Shown here piece after piece: positions 14,201 to 22,428 of a DNA stretch of 53,531 nt. The notes beneath the pieces were generated by a model. It was not told where the DNA came from and did not search any database. It was given only the letters and a program-made list of their open reading frames with translations. Numbering within the stretch: position 1 is the first letter of the stretch; each line of letters opens with the position of its first letter. This DNA is from a virus, in IMG/VR virus record IMGVR_UViG_3300025141_000131, positions 1-53,531 of that record. The stretch is one strand, 5' to 3'. The translations under genes and the position numbers were made by a program.

Positions 14201-16477
14201 AGTATAGCTATTGATTTAAGTGAATTATCTACAACAACTGATTCAGGTAATGCAGATTTCTTTGCTATCACAAACTCATCTAGTTCACAATATAAAATAG
14301 CCCCAGGAGATATAGATTTATCCACCATGAATAATGATTCTGGCTGGACTTCAAATTCCGGGGATATTACAAACGTAGGTGTTACTTCACCGATAACAGG
14401 TGGAGGAAGTTCAGGTTCTGTTACAATAGCCCATGCAGCTTCAGGGGTAAGTGCAGGGAGTTATACACACGCTTCTATTACAGTAGATGCAACAGGTCAC
14501 GTTACTGCAGCATCTAGTGGAAGTCCTGGAGATATTACAGGGGTAGAAGCAGGAGTAGGATTGTCCGGAGGTGGAACATCAGGAGATGTAACTCTTACAT
14601 TAGATGTTGAAGATTCAACAACTACAACTACATCAAGTAATGCGGATTGGTTTTCTATAGCTAATACCGCAGGAACAACTTATAAGATAGCACCAGGAGA
14701 CATAGATTTATCTACTATGAATAATGATAGCGGATGGACTTCAAACAGTGGGGATATTACAAATGTAAGTACAACTTCACCAATAGGTGGCGGAGGATCA
14801 TCCGGATCTGTAACTATTACACACGATAGTCAAACTGACACAGAAACAACGTCATCTGAAACATTAACATCAGCTGATACATTTACGGCTTATACAAGTG
14901 TTACTGTAAATGCTACAGGTCATGTTACAGGACATAATTTAAAAACATATACACTACCTACCTCAGTAAGTAGTAGTGGTGTAACATCCGTAGCGACTAG
15001 TGCTGGTACAATTAATGGCTTAGGAGTAACAGGCGGAACTATTACAGGAACTGGTACTATAGCATTAACTGGAACACTTGCAATTAATAATAGTGATTGG
15101 TCAGGCACTGACTTAGCTGTTGCTAATGGTGGTACAGGTAGAAGTACTCTTTCATCTGGACAAGTTTTATTAGGAAACGGTACTTCAGGTATAAACTCAA
15201 GAGCAATAGGTATAGCAGATGATAATATTGTAGAAATAGATCATGCTTCGGTAGCAGATAATGATTATGCTAAGTTTACAGCAAATGGTTTAGAAGGTAG
15301 AAGTTATGCACAAGTTTTATCAGATATTGGTGCAGGTACAGGAGATGGAACAGTTACTTCAGTAGGAATTACTGCTGGTACAGGAATAAGTGTATCTGGT
15401 TCTCCAGTTACAGGATCAGGAAGTATAACCGTAACAAATTCAGCACCATTTACATGGGATGGCGGTGGAGCTACAAATAAAATTGCAATTTGGAGTGATG
15501 CAGATACTCTATCATATGATACTGATCTTAGTTGGACACCAGGTTCAAACATGCTTAGTGCTGACGCGCTTTCATGTGATGATTTATATCTTACTGATAC
15601 CGCAGCTAGTGGCGCTCTTAGTGGTTATGTTGGTATTGAAGCTACTCAATTAGTTTCAAGAACAGCGGCTCAAGTAAGAAGTGATATTGGTGCGGGCACA
15701 GGAAGCGGTAGTGTTACTTCAATAGGTATTACAGCGGGAACTGCAATATCTGTATCTGGTTCTCCAGTTACAAGTTCAGGAAGTATAACAGTTAATAATA
15801 CAGGGGTTACAAGTATAGTAGCTGGAAGTAATATATCTGTAAGTGGGGCAACTGGCGCAGTTACTGTAGCTACTACTGGTTTAGATAATTATGATTATTG
15901 GACGGCTTCCGATGGACTGTCTACAGTAAATGTAACAAGTGGATCCACATTAACATTTGAAGGGGGTTCTAATATAACTACAACCAAAGGTTCAGGAAAA
16001 ATAACTTTTGCAGCAACTGGATTATTACCACTTGCTGGTGGTACAATGACTGGAGATATAGTTTTAGCAGATGATGGTGGTATTCAACTTGATACTTCAT
16101 TATCATCAGGTGTTTCTGGTACAATAATTAAAATTGGATCTGGAACAACGGTCGCAGGAAAATATTATACTTTAATATCATCTGGTGGTGGTACATGGGA
16201 AGTAGCTGAATCAGAAACAGAAACTTATTCTACTGGTATGTTAGGATTTGCGATAGGAACAAGTCCAACCTCAAATGGTATTTTAACTAATGGAATTTTA
16301 TATGATAGTAGTCATGGTTTTACAATTGGAGCACCTTTATATATATCAGAAACAGGAGGTACTGTAACTAACACCGCACCGACTAGTAGTGAAGCAGTAG
16401 TTAGGGTAGTTGGATATGCAATAGATACAGATGAAATTTATTTCTGTCCAGATAATACATGGGTGTTATTAGATTAA
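11204..16477 (+). CDS. giant repetitive tail fibre protein (1757 aa)
   Basis: This 1757-aa fibre is dominated by short beta repeats of the form GTVTSV-x-x-G-x-G-(L/I)-x-(G/S)G-x-(I/V)TGSGTI and SAGSYT-x-A-x-ITVDA-x-G-(R/H). A longer cassette, SSNADWFSIANT followed by YKIAPGDIDLSTMNNDSGW, occurs three times (near 13260, 14240 and 14640; the second copy diverges). The N-terminal 80 residues (MAINFLNHGSF, LKIYHSSGNSSIKN) and C-terminal 170 residues (from LPLAGGTMTGDIVLADDGG) are non-repetitive; the AGGTMTGDI motif is common near phage fibre tips. It probably forms a very long trimeric fibre. Confidence 0.8.
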   Translation: MAINFLNHGSFPDDAELIFGDGSDLKIYHSSGNSSIKNITGQLRFGGNDIRLQTQNFSEDYILCEDGGAVTLYYDDSAKLATDSAGVTVTGIVTATGGTSTEWNEAYDNMITAFSDSGSSTITLTLTQQDGGTLTTSFSNPQGTVTSVTAGTGLDGGTITGSGTIDLADTAVSAGSYTNASITVDAQGRLTAASTGSDAQGVTSITFTSDSGSTSAITSTGTIDIAGGTNVTTSATGSTVTINSTDQYTGTVTSVSSSTTDQLTVANSTTTPALTIVTGAVTNGGTALATGDQIYDATTTRLSGYLPLTAGSGVPLTGSLYIEAASTPQLNIKDTTNNLVGRFRVGNTSMYIDADAGEGVASTSMQLQIDAETKLNLTESISRFQGQNVSIRREDTVPVLNFERNDATIVSGNDIGQLIFKGADPSSYNEGARMSVEADGTWDTDTFPTRIKFEVKATDTLQTALKINSDAEINFGQYGSGTFTGTSAYYIIANSSGNLIEKTPAQVRTDIGAGTGDGTVTSITAGTGLDGGTITGSGTIDLADTAVTAGSYTSAAITVDAQGRITAASSGSPGDITGVTAGNYLNGGGTSGTVTVNHDTTSRSDTSSSASPGSAGTFTCVDSVTTGTYGHITALNLKTVTMPTSSSTTGTVTSVATGAGLSGGTITTTGTLILDVESSTTTTTSSNADWFSIANTGGTTYKIAPGDIDLSTMNNDSGWTTNSGTVTSVATSSPITGGTITGSGTIGISNATGTTVGAAAIQAGTGISVSDSSGVYTITNSSPSSGGTVTSVAVTVGTGLDVSGSPITGSGTIDIDLDLTELTLGAGIDSTATGLSLDLSEFTDMTATMTGSDEFIVLDSSAERRKAASEIGLSIFSNDSGFTTNTGTVTSVAVTAGSGISISGSPITGSGTITVTNTQTSDTGVPAILSDGASPTLNTGISAAEVRSLIGAGTSSTTGTVTSITVGAGDGLTGGGTITTSGTVTLDVGAGTGIDVGADSIAIDLSELSTTTDSGNADFFAITNSSSSQYKIAPGDIDLSTMNNDSGWTSNSGDITNVGVTSPITGGGSSGSVTIAHAASGVSAGSYTHASITVDATGHVTAASSGSPGDITGVEAGVGLSGGGTSGDVTLTLDVEDSTTTTTSSNADWFSIANTAGTTYKIAPGDIDLSTMNNDSGWTSNSGDITNVSTTSPIGGGGSSGSVTITHDSQTDTETTSSETLTSADTFTAYTSVTVNATGHVTGHNLKTYTLPTSVSSSGVTSVATSAGTINGLGVTGGTITGTGTIALTGTLAINNSDWSGTDLAVANGGTGRSTLSSGQVLLGNGTSGINSRAIGIADDNIVEIDHASVADNDYAKFTANGLEGRSYAQVLSDIGAGTGDGTVTSVGITAGTGISVSGSPVTGSGSITVTNSAPFTWDGGGATNKIAIWSDADTLSYDTDLSWTPGSNMLSADALSCDDLYLTDTAASGALSGYVGIEATQLVSRTAAQVRSDIGAGTGSGSVTSIGITAGTAISVSGSPVTSSGSITVNNTGVTSIVAGSNISVSGATGAVTVATTGLDNYDYWTASDGLSTVNVTSGSTLTFEGGSNITTTKGSGKITFAATGLLPLAGGTMTGDIVLADDGGIQLDTSLSSGVSGTIIKIGSGTTVAGKYYTLISSGGGTWEVAESETETYSTGMLGFAIGTSPTSNGILTNGILYDSSHGFTIGAPLYISETGGTVTNTAPTSSEAVVRVVGYAIDTDEIYFCPDNTWVLLD

Positions 16478-16488
16478 AAAAATAAATT

Positions 16489-17199
16489 ATGGCAACAGTA
16501 AGCGCAAGTAAATACGGTTGGGTATCAGCAACAAGTGAATTAGGTTGGATGACAGCTCGTGATGCTACTACAGGTAATAGTACTCAAAATCAATCAACAA
16601 GTACAAACACTGAATCAGTTAGAGTAAATTATGTTTCAGGAGGTAAAGGAAGTGAGTGGTTAGTTAAAAGGCAGTTTTTAGCATTTAACGTTACAGCTTA
16701 TCAAACTGGATATACTATAACAGATTTAAAATTATATTACAAACCTACTACCAGTACGACGGGAAGTGGTGGTGCAGGTTTGAAAGTGGCACTAGTAAAG
16801 TCAACAGCTCAAGGAAATGCTAATGCAGATTTAACAACTAGTGATATTAATAATTTTGATGATACTGTAGATTATGCGGATAATGATGGACTTGTTGTTT
16901 GGCGGGATTTATCAACTCTACAATATTGGGATTTAAATTCAACAGCTATTAGTGCTATAACAAGCACTGGGTATCTTAAGATTTGTGTAATGCAATATTT
17001 AAATGATTATCCAGATACAGCTCCAACTACAAATCCTACTAACCTAAACGGTTATTCTAATTATAGTACAATACCTTATTTAAGCTTTACTGCAACAGCT
17101 ACAGGTTATGGAAATGATGTAATAGGTGTTGGTCACACAAATATAAATAAAATAATTACTGTATCATCTGCCGATATATCAGAAGTTATAGGAGCATAA
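16489..17199 (+). CDS. beta-sandwich fibre/adhesin protein (236 aa)
   Basis: The 236-aa product starts MATVSASKYGWVSATSELGW. The spacing of the early block and the segments VKRQFLAFNVTAY, ITDLKLYYKPTTS and LKVALVKST fit a carbohydrate-binding-type jelly roll such as the DNRLRE/CBM-like domains of phage adhesins. The C-terminus ends in an IPYLSFTATATGYGND strand. It is a probable receptor-binding tip or accessory protein of the large fibre encoded directly upstream (11-base gap). The fold assignment is an inference from pattern. Confidence 0.55.
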   Translation: MATVSASKYGWVSATSELGWMTARDATTGNSTQNQSTSTNTESVRVNYVSGGKGSEWLVKRQFLAFNVTAYQTGYTITDLKLYYKPTTSTTGSGGAGLKVALVKSTAQGNANADLTTSDINNFDDTVDYADNDGLVVWRDLSTLQYWDLNSTAISAITSTGYLKICVMQYLNDYPDTAPTTNPTNLNGYSNYSTIPYLSFTATATGYGNDVIGVGHTNINKIITVSSADISEVIGA

Positions 17200-17285
17200 G
17201 TAAAAAACATTAAAACCAAGTGATTATAAAGACATACCCGGCTCGGGAAGAGCAATAACCAAATATTAACTTAAAACCAAAACCA

Positions 17286-17573
17286 ATGACGTTTTATTAT
17301 CAGACTAGAACGTGGAATAGTCAACCACAAATTTCACAAGAAACCAAAGACCTTTGGGAACATGTTTCTCAAAAAGCTAATTGGCGAATTGTGCAATTAC
17401 CAAACGGTTTTTATCAAACCGAACACCAAGATCCGAATGAAGATACTTGGCACGACGTTACGAGACGTGAAACTTTAGAAGGAGCTGAACAAGCTATTGA
17501 TTCTTCAGTTGAACATTATTCTAAGAAATTAGAATTTATAAACGGACCTAAAGTCGTGAAAACCTTTAAATAA
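17286..17573 (+). CDS. hypothetical protein (95 aa)
   Basis: Small soluble protein starting MTFYYQTRTWNSQPQISQE, with two W/H-rich segments (WRIVQLPNGFYQTEHQDPNEDTW) and a helical end that includes a LEGAEQAIDSSVEHY stretch. No family is recognised. It lies between the fibre genes and groEL, after an 86-base gap holding a small CCCG-GCT-CGGG hairpin (17237-17247). A role with the chaperonins is possible only by proximity. Confidence 0.55.
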   Translation: MTFYYQTRTWNSQPQISQETKDLWEHVSQKANWRIVQLPNGFYQTEHQDPNEDTWHDVTRRETLEGAEQAIDSSVEHYSKKLEFINGPKVVKTFK

Positions 17574-17595
17574 ATCAAATTAAATTCAATTAAAT

Positions 17596-19149
17596 ATGTC
17601 GAACGCGATAGTTAAAAACCTTAACTTTGGTGACAAAGCTAGGGAAGAAGTATTTAAAGGAATAACAAAACTCACAGATGCTGTTAGCTCCACTTTAGGA
17701 GCTAGCGGTAAATGTGTGATACTAGAAGATGGTGCGGGTAATCCTGTTATAACAAAAGACGGTGTTACTGTAGCTGATTCAGTTACTTTGTTAGATCCTG
17801 TAGAAAATATGGGTGCAACTCTTTTAAAAGAAGCTGCACGTAAAACAGTAAGAGAAGCTGGAGATGGTACAACAACTGCTACCATTTTAGCACACTCTAT
17901 ATTAGAAGAAGCATATAAAATTTCTAATAAAACAAACTCAAGAGAATTAAAAGACGGTATTAATTCTGCAGTTAATAAAGTTGTAAAATATTTAGAATCT
18001 ATAGCAAAACCTGTAGAAGGAGATATGATAGATCAAATAGCAACTATATCAACAAATAACGATCCTGTATTAGGGAAAATTATAGCAGATGCTTTTAGAG
18101 CTGTAGATTATACCGGAGTGGTAATGATGGAAACTTCACCTAACGGTCAAACAGAAGTTGAAATAGTAGATGGGGTTCAATATGATAAAGGACTTACAAA
18201 CTCACATTTCATTACTAATAAACAATCAAAAACAGCGGAATTAGAAAACCCATTAGTACTGTTAATTGAATCTCCAATAGATACAATTAGACAAATTCAA
18301 ACAGTGCTAGAGTATGTAATAAAAAACAATAAACCTTTGCTTATTATAGGCGATTTAGAACAAGGTGTTTTATCAGCTCTAGCTATGAATAAAATTAAGG
18401 GTAACATAAAGGTTAACGTTATTAATGCTCCAACATATGGTATTAATAAAAAACAAATCTTAGATGATTTATCTTTATTAACAGATGCTACTATAATAAA
18501 CGAAGATTTAGGTGATGACTTAGATTTAATTAGAGTAGAACATTTAGGTACGTGTTTAAAAAGCATAACCACACATGAAGATACTATTATACAAATAAAT
18601 GAATCTTCTGGTGAAATACAAGAGATTATTCAAGATATAAAAGATAAATTACTTCAAGAAAATCCTAGTCATGAAGTAATTAAGCTAGAAAAAAGACTAG
18701 CTATGTTAGCTGCTAGAATAGCAATAGTTAAAGTTGGTGCGAATTCAGACATTGAATTAAAAGAAAAACAAGATAGGGTTGAAGATGCTATCTGTGCCAC
18801 TAAAGCAGCTATTAAAGAAGGTATTGTTCCAGGTGGTGGAATAGCATTGCTTAACGCCGCGATGAATACAAAAGAAAAAAATGAAGGAGAAAAAGTTTTA
18901 ACAAAAGCTGTATTATCACCCTTTAAAACAATATTATTAAATGCTGGTTTAGAACCTGAACTTCCGAAAAAAGAAGGTTACGGCATTAATGTGGTTACGG
19001 GAAATATGGTAAATATGATTGATAATGGTATTATAGATCCATTATTAGTTACAAAAAGCGCATTACAAAATGCAGCTTCAGTAGCAACTACTATTTTATC
19101 TACAGATTGTGTAATTAATAATATAAGAATTAATGAAAGCAATAGGTAG
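17596..19149 (+). CDS. groEL: phage GroEL chaperonin
   Basis: The 517-aa protein has the full group I chaperonin layout: N-terminal equatorial KDGVTVA (D55) and GDGTTTAT (D90), an apical domain from about residue 185 (VDGVQYDKGL), and second equatorial VEDAICATKAA with catalytic-type D397 and GIVPGGGIALL. ATPase residues look intact. It lacks the C-terminal GGM tail. The apical binding loop, normally GYLSPYF in E. coli, reads GLTNSHF, losing both tyrosines, so substrate or co-chaperonin preference may have changed. It overlaps groES and probably folds phage fibre or capsid proteins. Confidence 0.97.
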   Translation: MSNAIVKNLNFGDKAREEVFKGITKLTDAVSSTLGASGKCVILEDGAGNPVITKDGVTVADSVTLLDPVENMGATLLKEAARKTVREAGDGTTTATILAHSILEEAYKISNKTNSRELKDGINSAVNKVVKYLESIAKPVEGDMIDQIATISTNNDPVLGKIIADAFRAVDYTGVVMMETSPNGQTEVEIVDGVQYDKGLTNSHFITNKQSKTAELENPLVLLIESPIDTIRQIQTVLEYVIKNNKPLLIIGDLEQGVLSALAMNKIKGNIKVNVINAPTYGINKKQILDDLSLLTDATIINEDLGDDLDLIRVEHLGTCLKSITTHEDTIIQINESSGEIQEIIQDIKDKLLQENPSHEVIKLEKRLAMLAARIAIVKVGANSDIELKEKQDRVEDAICATKAAIKEGIVPGGGIALLNAAMNTKEKNEGEKVLTKAVLSPFKTILLNAGLEPELPKKEGYGINVVTGNMVNMIDNGIIDPLLVTKSALQNAASVATTILSTDCVINNIRINESNR

Positions 19150-19393
19150 AAATTTAATAATAGAAAAAGTAAAAGAAGGAACCACTAAAACAGAAGGTGG
19201 TTTACTTTTAGCAGAGAACCAAAGAGAAGATATTAGATATATTGAAGCTAATGTAATATCTGTTGGTCCTGAAGTAGTAGGTGTTAAAACAAATGATAGA
19301 ATATTCTTTGATAAACATGCTGGACATAAGATTGAAATAGAAAAGAAATCTTATCATATAATTAAGGCCCAAGATATTGTAGTAGTATTATGA
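19133..19393 (+). CDS. groES: phage GroES co-chaperonin
   Basis: The 86-aa protein has the GroES barrel order: a start strand (MKAIGRNLIIEKV), a mobile loop with TKTEGGLLLAENQ whose hydrophobic LLL corresponds to the IVL tripeptide that docks on GroEL, a VISVGPEV strand, GVKTNDRIFFDKHAGHKI and a terminal YHIIKAQDIVVVL. It starts 17 bases inside the groEL end, so order is groEL then groES, the reverse of most bacterial operons. It caps the phage GroEL and may also work with the host ring. Confidence 0.93.
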   Translation: MKAIGRNLIIEKVKEGTTKTEGGLLLAENQREDIRYIEANVISVGPEVVGVKTNDRIFFDKHAGHKIEIEKKSYHIIKAQDIVVVL

Positions 19394-19833
19394 AATTAAA
19401 AGCTACTGATATTAAAGAGTTAAAACTAATGAAACATTATAGAATCATTAGAAAATGGGCATGTAAAAATAATGATTTAACAGATGCCGAATTAGAATTA
19501 TTAGTCTACTTAGATTGTATAGATTTATTTACTAAGAAAGATTTTGAAGCAGGAGTATATACTTTTAGTTGGAACAATAGAAGATGGAGTAAGTTATTAA
19601 AAAATGATTGGATAAAAGTTTGGAGACACAGAAATAGAACTACTCAAAAATATAATATTTATACTTTATCTTTCAAAGGTAAACAATTAATAAGTAGAAT
19701 GTATAGAATCATGTTAGGATATGATGATATACCTACAAGTGAAAGAAGAAACAAACTAATTGCTGGGAATTCATATACAGATAAAGTAATGACTAAAGCA
19801 ATTTATAACATTAATAAAGATAAAACAAGATGA
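19390..19833 (+). CDS. winged-helix-like phage protein (147 aa)
   Basis: Basic 147-aa protein starting MKLKATDIKELKLMKHYRII. The order helix-helix-helix then a strand pair (TDAELELLVYLDCIDLFTKKDF ... WIKVWRHRNRTTQKYNIYTLS) resembles a MarR-type winged helix; KYNIYTLSFKGKQLISRMY would be the wing and last helix. It could bind DNA or RNA. It overlaps groES by 4 bases. The fold is inferred from pattern and not proven. Confidence 0.5.
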   Translation: MKLKATDIKELKLMKHYRIIRKWACKNNDLTDAELELLVYLDCIDLFTKKDFEAGVYTFSWNNRRWSKLLKNDWIKVWRHRNRTTQKYNIYTLSFKGKQLISRMYRIMLGYDDIPTSERRNKLIAGNSYTDKVMTKAIYNINKDKTR

Positions 19834-20348
19834 AAAATAAAAAATCACCATTAAAATTCGCAGGATTAATGGGTTCAGGAATGGCCACTGCTGGAACCGC
19901 CGGTATTCTATCAGGTCTAGGAGGTCTTTTAAGAGGCAATCCAGGTAATACTAATTTTACTGGTGTAGGAGGTCTCGCTGGAGGTAACCCTAGTATTGGA
20001 TCCCGCCCTAGTGCGTCGACTGCTACTGACGCAAGTGCAGCCGCAACTCCAGGTAGTATAGATGCTATGGAAGGTCTATTTGGACAATTTAGTGGTAGAC
20101 AAGCTAGCTTAGGTGCTGCTGGTATTTATGCACTAAAAGAAAATTTCCCTGAAGAAGATTATGGTGAAGAATCTGCTCTAAATTTTAATCTTAAAAAAGA
20201 AGAAAGAAAAGCTAAAAGAGCAGCAAGAAAAGCAGCTAGAAAAGCAAAACGTCAAGAACTTAGAGCTTATAAATCACCTAATCCACCATATGATCCAACA
20301 TCAGGAGATGATGGCGCAGGTGGAAGAGAATATGATATTAATAAATAA
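19830..20348 (+). CDS. SPL-motif protein with glycine-rich N-terminus (172 aa)
   Basis: The 172-aa product starts MKNKKSPLKFAGLMGSG: an N-terminal KSPLKF motif, then a G/A-rich region (residues 10-60) that may be a membrane-active or packed hydrophobic segment, a helical block, and a strongly basic K/R/A stretch at about 120-150 (KKEERKAKRAARKAARKAKR) able to bind nucleic acid. It may be a virion-internal or assembly protein. It overlaps the upstream gene by 4 bases. Confidence 0.6.
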   Translation: MKNKKSPLKFAGLMGSGMATAGTAGILSGLGGLLRGNPGNTNFTGVGGLAGGNPSIGSRPSASTATDASAAATPGSIDAMEGLFGQFSGRQASLGAAGIYALKENFPEEDYGEESALNFNLKKEERKAKRAARKAARKAKRQELRAYKSPNPPYDPTSGDDGAGGREYDINK

Positions 20349-20359
20349 AACTAATAATT

Positions 20360-20581
20360 ATGCATAATAACAAATACGATCCATCAATGGAAAGATTAAA
20401 ACCAGGTAAAAAGGTTGGTATAGTAGGAGAATCTCATATATGGGACGGTCCTCTAGATCAAGAAGGTAGACCACACGGAAGTGGATCTAGTTCTGGTATA
20501 ACAGGAATGAAGATACTGCAAGCACCATTATCTTACAAAGGAATGCCTATAACTGAATGTGCTAAAGTATATAATAAATAA
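20360..20581 (+). CDS. small hypothetical protein (73 aa)
   Basis: The 73-aa product starts MHNNKYDPSMERLKPGKKVG. It contains H/G-rich turns (HGSGSSSGITG) and QAPLSYKGMPITECAKVY near the end, related in style to the SPL/SPF peptides around it. No known domain. It is part of a run of small genes with 3-20 base gaps between groES and the head genes. Confidence 0.55.
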   Translation: MHNNKYDPSMERLKPGKKVGIVGESHIWDGPLDQEGRPHGSGSSSGITGMKILQAPLSYKGMPITECAKVYNK

Positions 20582-20584
20582 ATC

Positions 20585-20803
20585 ATGGGATACGCACAAT
20601 ATAATAGTCCTTTCATGCAAAAGGATTTTCCAGAAATAAAACCTGAAAATAAAGGAAAATTCACAGCGTGGGCAAAGAAAAATGGTTTTAAAGATGCTTG
20701 TTCTGCTGCAGACGCAGTGATGAGTAAAAAAGATAATTATAGCGAAGAAGTAGTAAAAATGGCTAATTATGCTAAAAACTTCGGCTGTTCTACTAAAAAA
20801 TAA
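20585..20803 (+). CDS. SPF-motif conserved phage peptide (72 aa)
   Basis: The 72-aa product starts MGYAQYNSPFMQKDFPEIKP. After an N-terminal NSPFM motif comes a helical segment (NKGKFTAWAKKNGFKDACSAADAV) and a second (YSEEVVKMANYAKNFGC). The pattern is one remembered from many marine phage genomes, function unknown. The short linear motif plus helical unit suggests a virion-bound or assembly peptide. Confidence 0.65.
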   Translation: MGYAQYNSPFMQKDFPEIKPENKGKFTAWAKKNGFKDACSAADAVMSKKDNYSEEVVKMANYAKNFGCSTKK

Positions 20804-20806
20804 ATA

Positions 20807-21691
20807 ATGCAAAACTCACCATTTAATAAAAGATTTATGGGTAAAAGCCCATTACGTTCTCATGAAAAAGCTTTAAAAGCTAAAGATGCAGAAATATCAA
20901 GAGCTCAGCAATATGATCCTAATACAGGAGAGAAAGATTATGACCATTTAGCAGATTTACAAAGACAGAGAAAAGATATAGTAGCTTCTCACAAAGAACC
21001 TAATGATCCTAAACATCCTGATAATGAATCACCTCTTGAAATGAAATCTTCACCGTTACATGGTTACGAAGATGCAAGTGATTATAATTATAATTACCAA
21101 CCTACAGCGCATATGTGGACTAAAGTTTTTGATGCAATGGGTGATTTTGGAAAAATGTTAGTAGAAAAAAGAAGTGATCCAGAATGGAAAGCTAAACATC
21201 AAGATAAGAGAGCAGATAGAATTGAAAAAAGATTAGATAAAAAAACAAAAAAAGGTAAAGAAGGATATAAAGAGGCAGAGATTACAACTAAACCTGGTGT
21301 AGGTTTAGTACCAAATATTACTGTTGATCGTGGGGAGAAAGGAAATAAAAAAATGAGTAAAGTTCAAGACCTTAGAAAAAGAGCTGAAGCAAATAGGGTA
21401 TTAGCTGAAGAAAATAAACTTAAAGAAAGTAACGATAAGTTATTAAACGCATATAAATCAGGTGATTTAACACTTGCTCAATATAATGCATTAACTCAAA
21501 GTAATACTTCAACTAATGTTGTAGATAACTCTTCAAAAAAAAATCAAGATAGCGGATTAACTTTTAATGATGATGGTTTTTCAAATGAACTTGAGTTTGA
21601 AGATGGTTCAAAAAGAAAAATTAAAAAATGTAGTAAAGATCATTTTGATCAAGATAAAGAGGGTTTTAAAGCTTTGGGTTGTAAAGAATGA
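20807..21691 (+). CDS. SPL/SPF-motif charged protein (294 aa)
   Basis: Highly charged 294-aa protein starting MQNSPFNKRFMGKSPLRSHE, with four SP motifs (SPFN, SPLR, SPLE, SPLH) in the first 80 residues. A basic coiled-coil-like region follows (about residues 120-210, DKRADRIEKRLDKKTKKGKE and RKRAEANRVLAEENKLKES). The C-terminus has FDDG-like acidic strands. It may be a nucleic-acid-associated virion protein. It lies four bases from the upstream gene. Confidence 0.6.
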   Translation: MQNSPFNKRFMGKSPLRSHEKALKAKDAEISRAQQYDPNTGEKDYDHLADLQRQRKDIVASHKEPNDPKHPDNESPLEMKSSPLHGYEDASDYNYNYQPTAHMWTKVFDAMGDFGKMLVEKRSDPEWKAKHQDKRADRIEKRLDKKTKKGKEGYKEAEITTKPGVGLVPNITVDRGEKGNKKMSKVQDLRKRAEANRVLAEENKLKESNDKLLNAYKSGDLTLAQYNALTQSNTSTNVVDNSSKKNQDSGLTFNDDGFSNELEFEDGSKRKIKKCSKDHFDQDKEGFKALGCKE

Positions 21692-21707
21692 TAAATAAAT
21701 AAATAAA

Positions 21708-22112
21708 ATGGGACATAAAGGACATTACGGGGAATATAGTGGTAACGCAAAATGGTCAAAAGATCATGCCCACACAAAAGTTACTAAAGAAAATTACAAA
21801 GCATCTGAAAGAGATGATGCTGCACATATCGATTATCTTAAAAGAGATGTTGATTATGATAATAAACATGGTCATAGTGATGAAAACATGACTGCTGATG
21901 AAAAACATATATCTAAATTAGCAGGAGATATGAAGTATGATAAAGAACATCATGGTTCACCAGCTCACCAAGAAAAAACTATGAGTAAGAAACTTACTAA
22001 AAAAATTGCTTGTGCACCAGGGTTTTATAAAAATTCTGAAGGAAAGTGTGTTCCAAGAAGAGAAGATCCAGGATCTAAGCAAAGAGAAATAAATAAAAAA
22101 TTATATAATTAA
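21708..22112 (+). CDS. His/Lys-rich SP-motif protein (134 aa)
   Basis: The 134-aa product starts MGHKGHYGEYSGNAKWSKDH and is rich in H, K, D and Y, with HHGSPAHQEKTMSKK near residues 84-98. A small two-cysteine loop follows (CAPGFYKNSEGKC), resembling a compact secreted-type turn. The histidines might bind metal. It belongs to the same run of SP-motif genes. Function unknown. Confidence 0.55.
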   Translation: MGHKGHYGEYSGNAKWSKDHAHTKVTKENYKASERDDAAHIDYLKRDVDYDNKHGHSDENMTADEKHISKLAGDMKYDKEHHGSPAHQEKTMSKKLTKKIACAPGFYKNSEGKCVPRREDPGSKQREINKKLYN

Positions 22113-22133
22113 TAACAAATAAATAACTAAAAC

Positions 22134-22364
22134 ATGGAATCAAACAAACAAGAAAAGTATGATTTACTTCATGATAACCCAGTAGCAAAAGATGCTAGTG
22201 GAGGAAGAGGTGGATCATGGATGTCTAAACACGCTGCTCAATCAAGAATGAGTGGAGGATCTCCTTTAAATAAAGTAAAACCTGAAGCTAAACCTAAAGA
22301 AAGTGAATGGAGTGAAGGAACTTTTGATCCTTACGGAGATACAAATCCTTTTGATACAAAATAA
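22134..22364 (+). CDS. SPL-motif small protein (76 aa)
   Basis: The 76-aa product starts MESNKQEKYDLLHDNPVAKD, with glycine-rich GGRGGSWMSKHAAQSRM and GGSPLNKVK in its middle. It is mostly disordered by composition. DLLHDNPVAKDASGG is a segment remembered from other marine phage small proteins. It closes the SP-motif gene run, followed by a 64-base A-rich gap. Confidence 0.6.
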   Translation: MESNKQEKYDLLHDNPVAKDASGGRGGSWMSKHAAQSRMSGGSPLNKVKPEAKPKESEWSEGTFDPYGDTNPFDTK

Positions 22365-22428
22365 CAGTACGAGAACTGTTTAAAACTCGAGTCAAACAAT
22401 AACAATAACAATAAAAAAACCAAACAAA

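Noticed and set aside
11521-15552. Several 60-126 aa minus-strand ORFs inside the giant fibre gene
   Set aside because: They are mirror products of the repetitive, S/T/G-rich coding frame (V/P-rich shadows) and carry no independent start signals.
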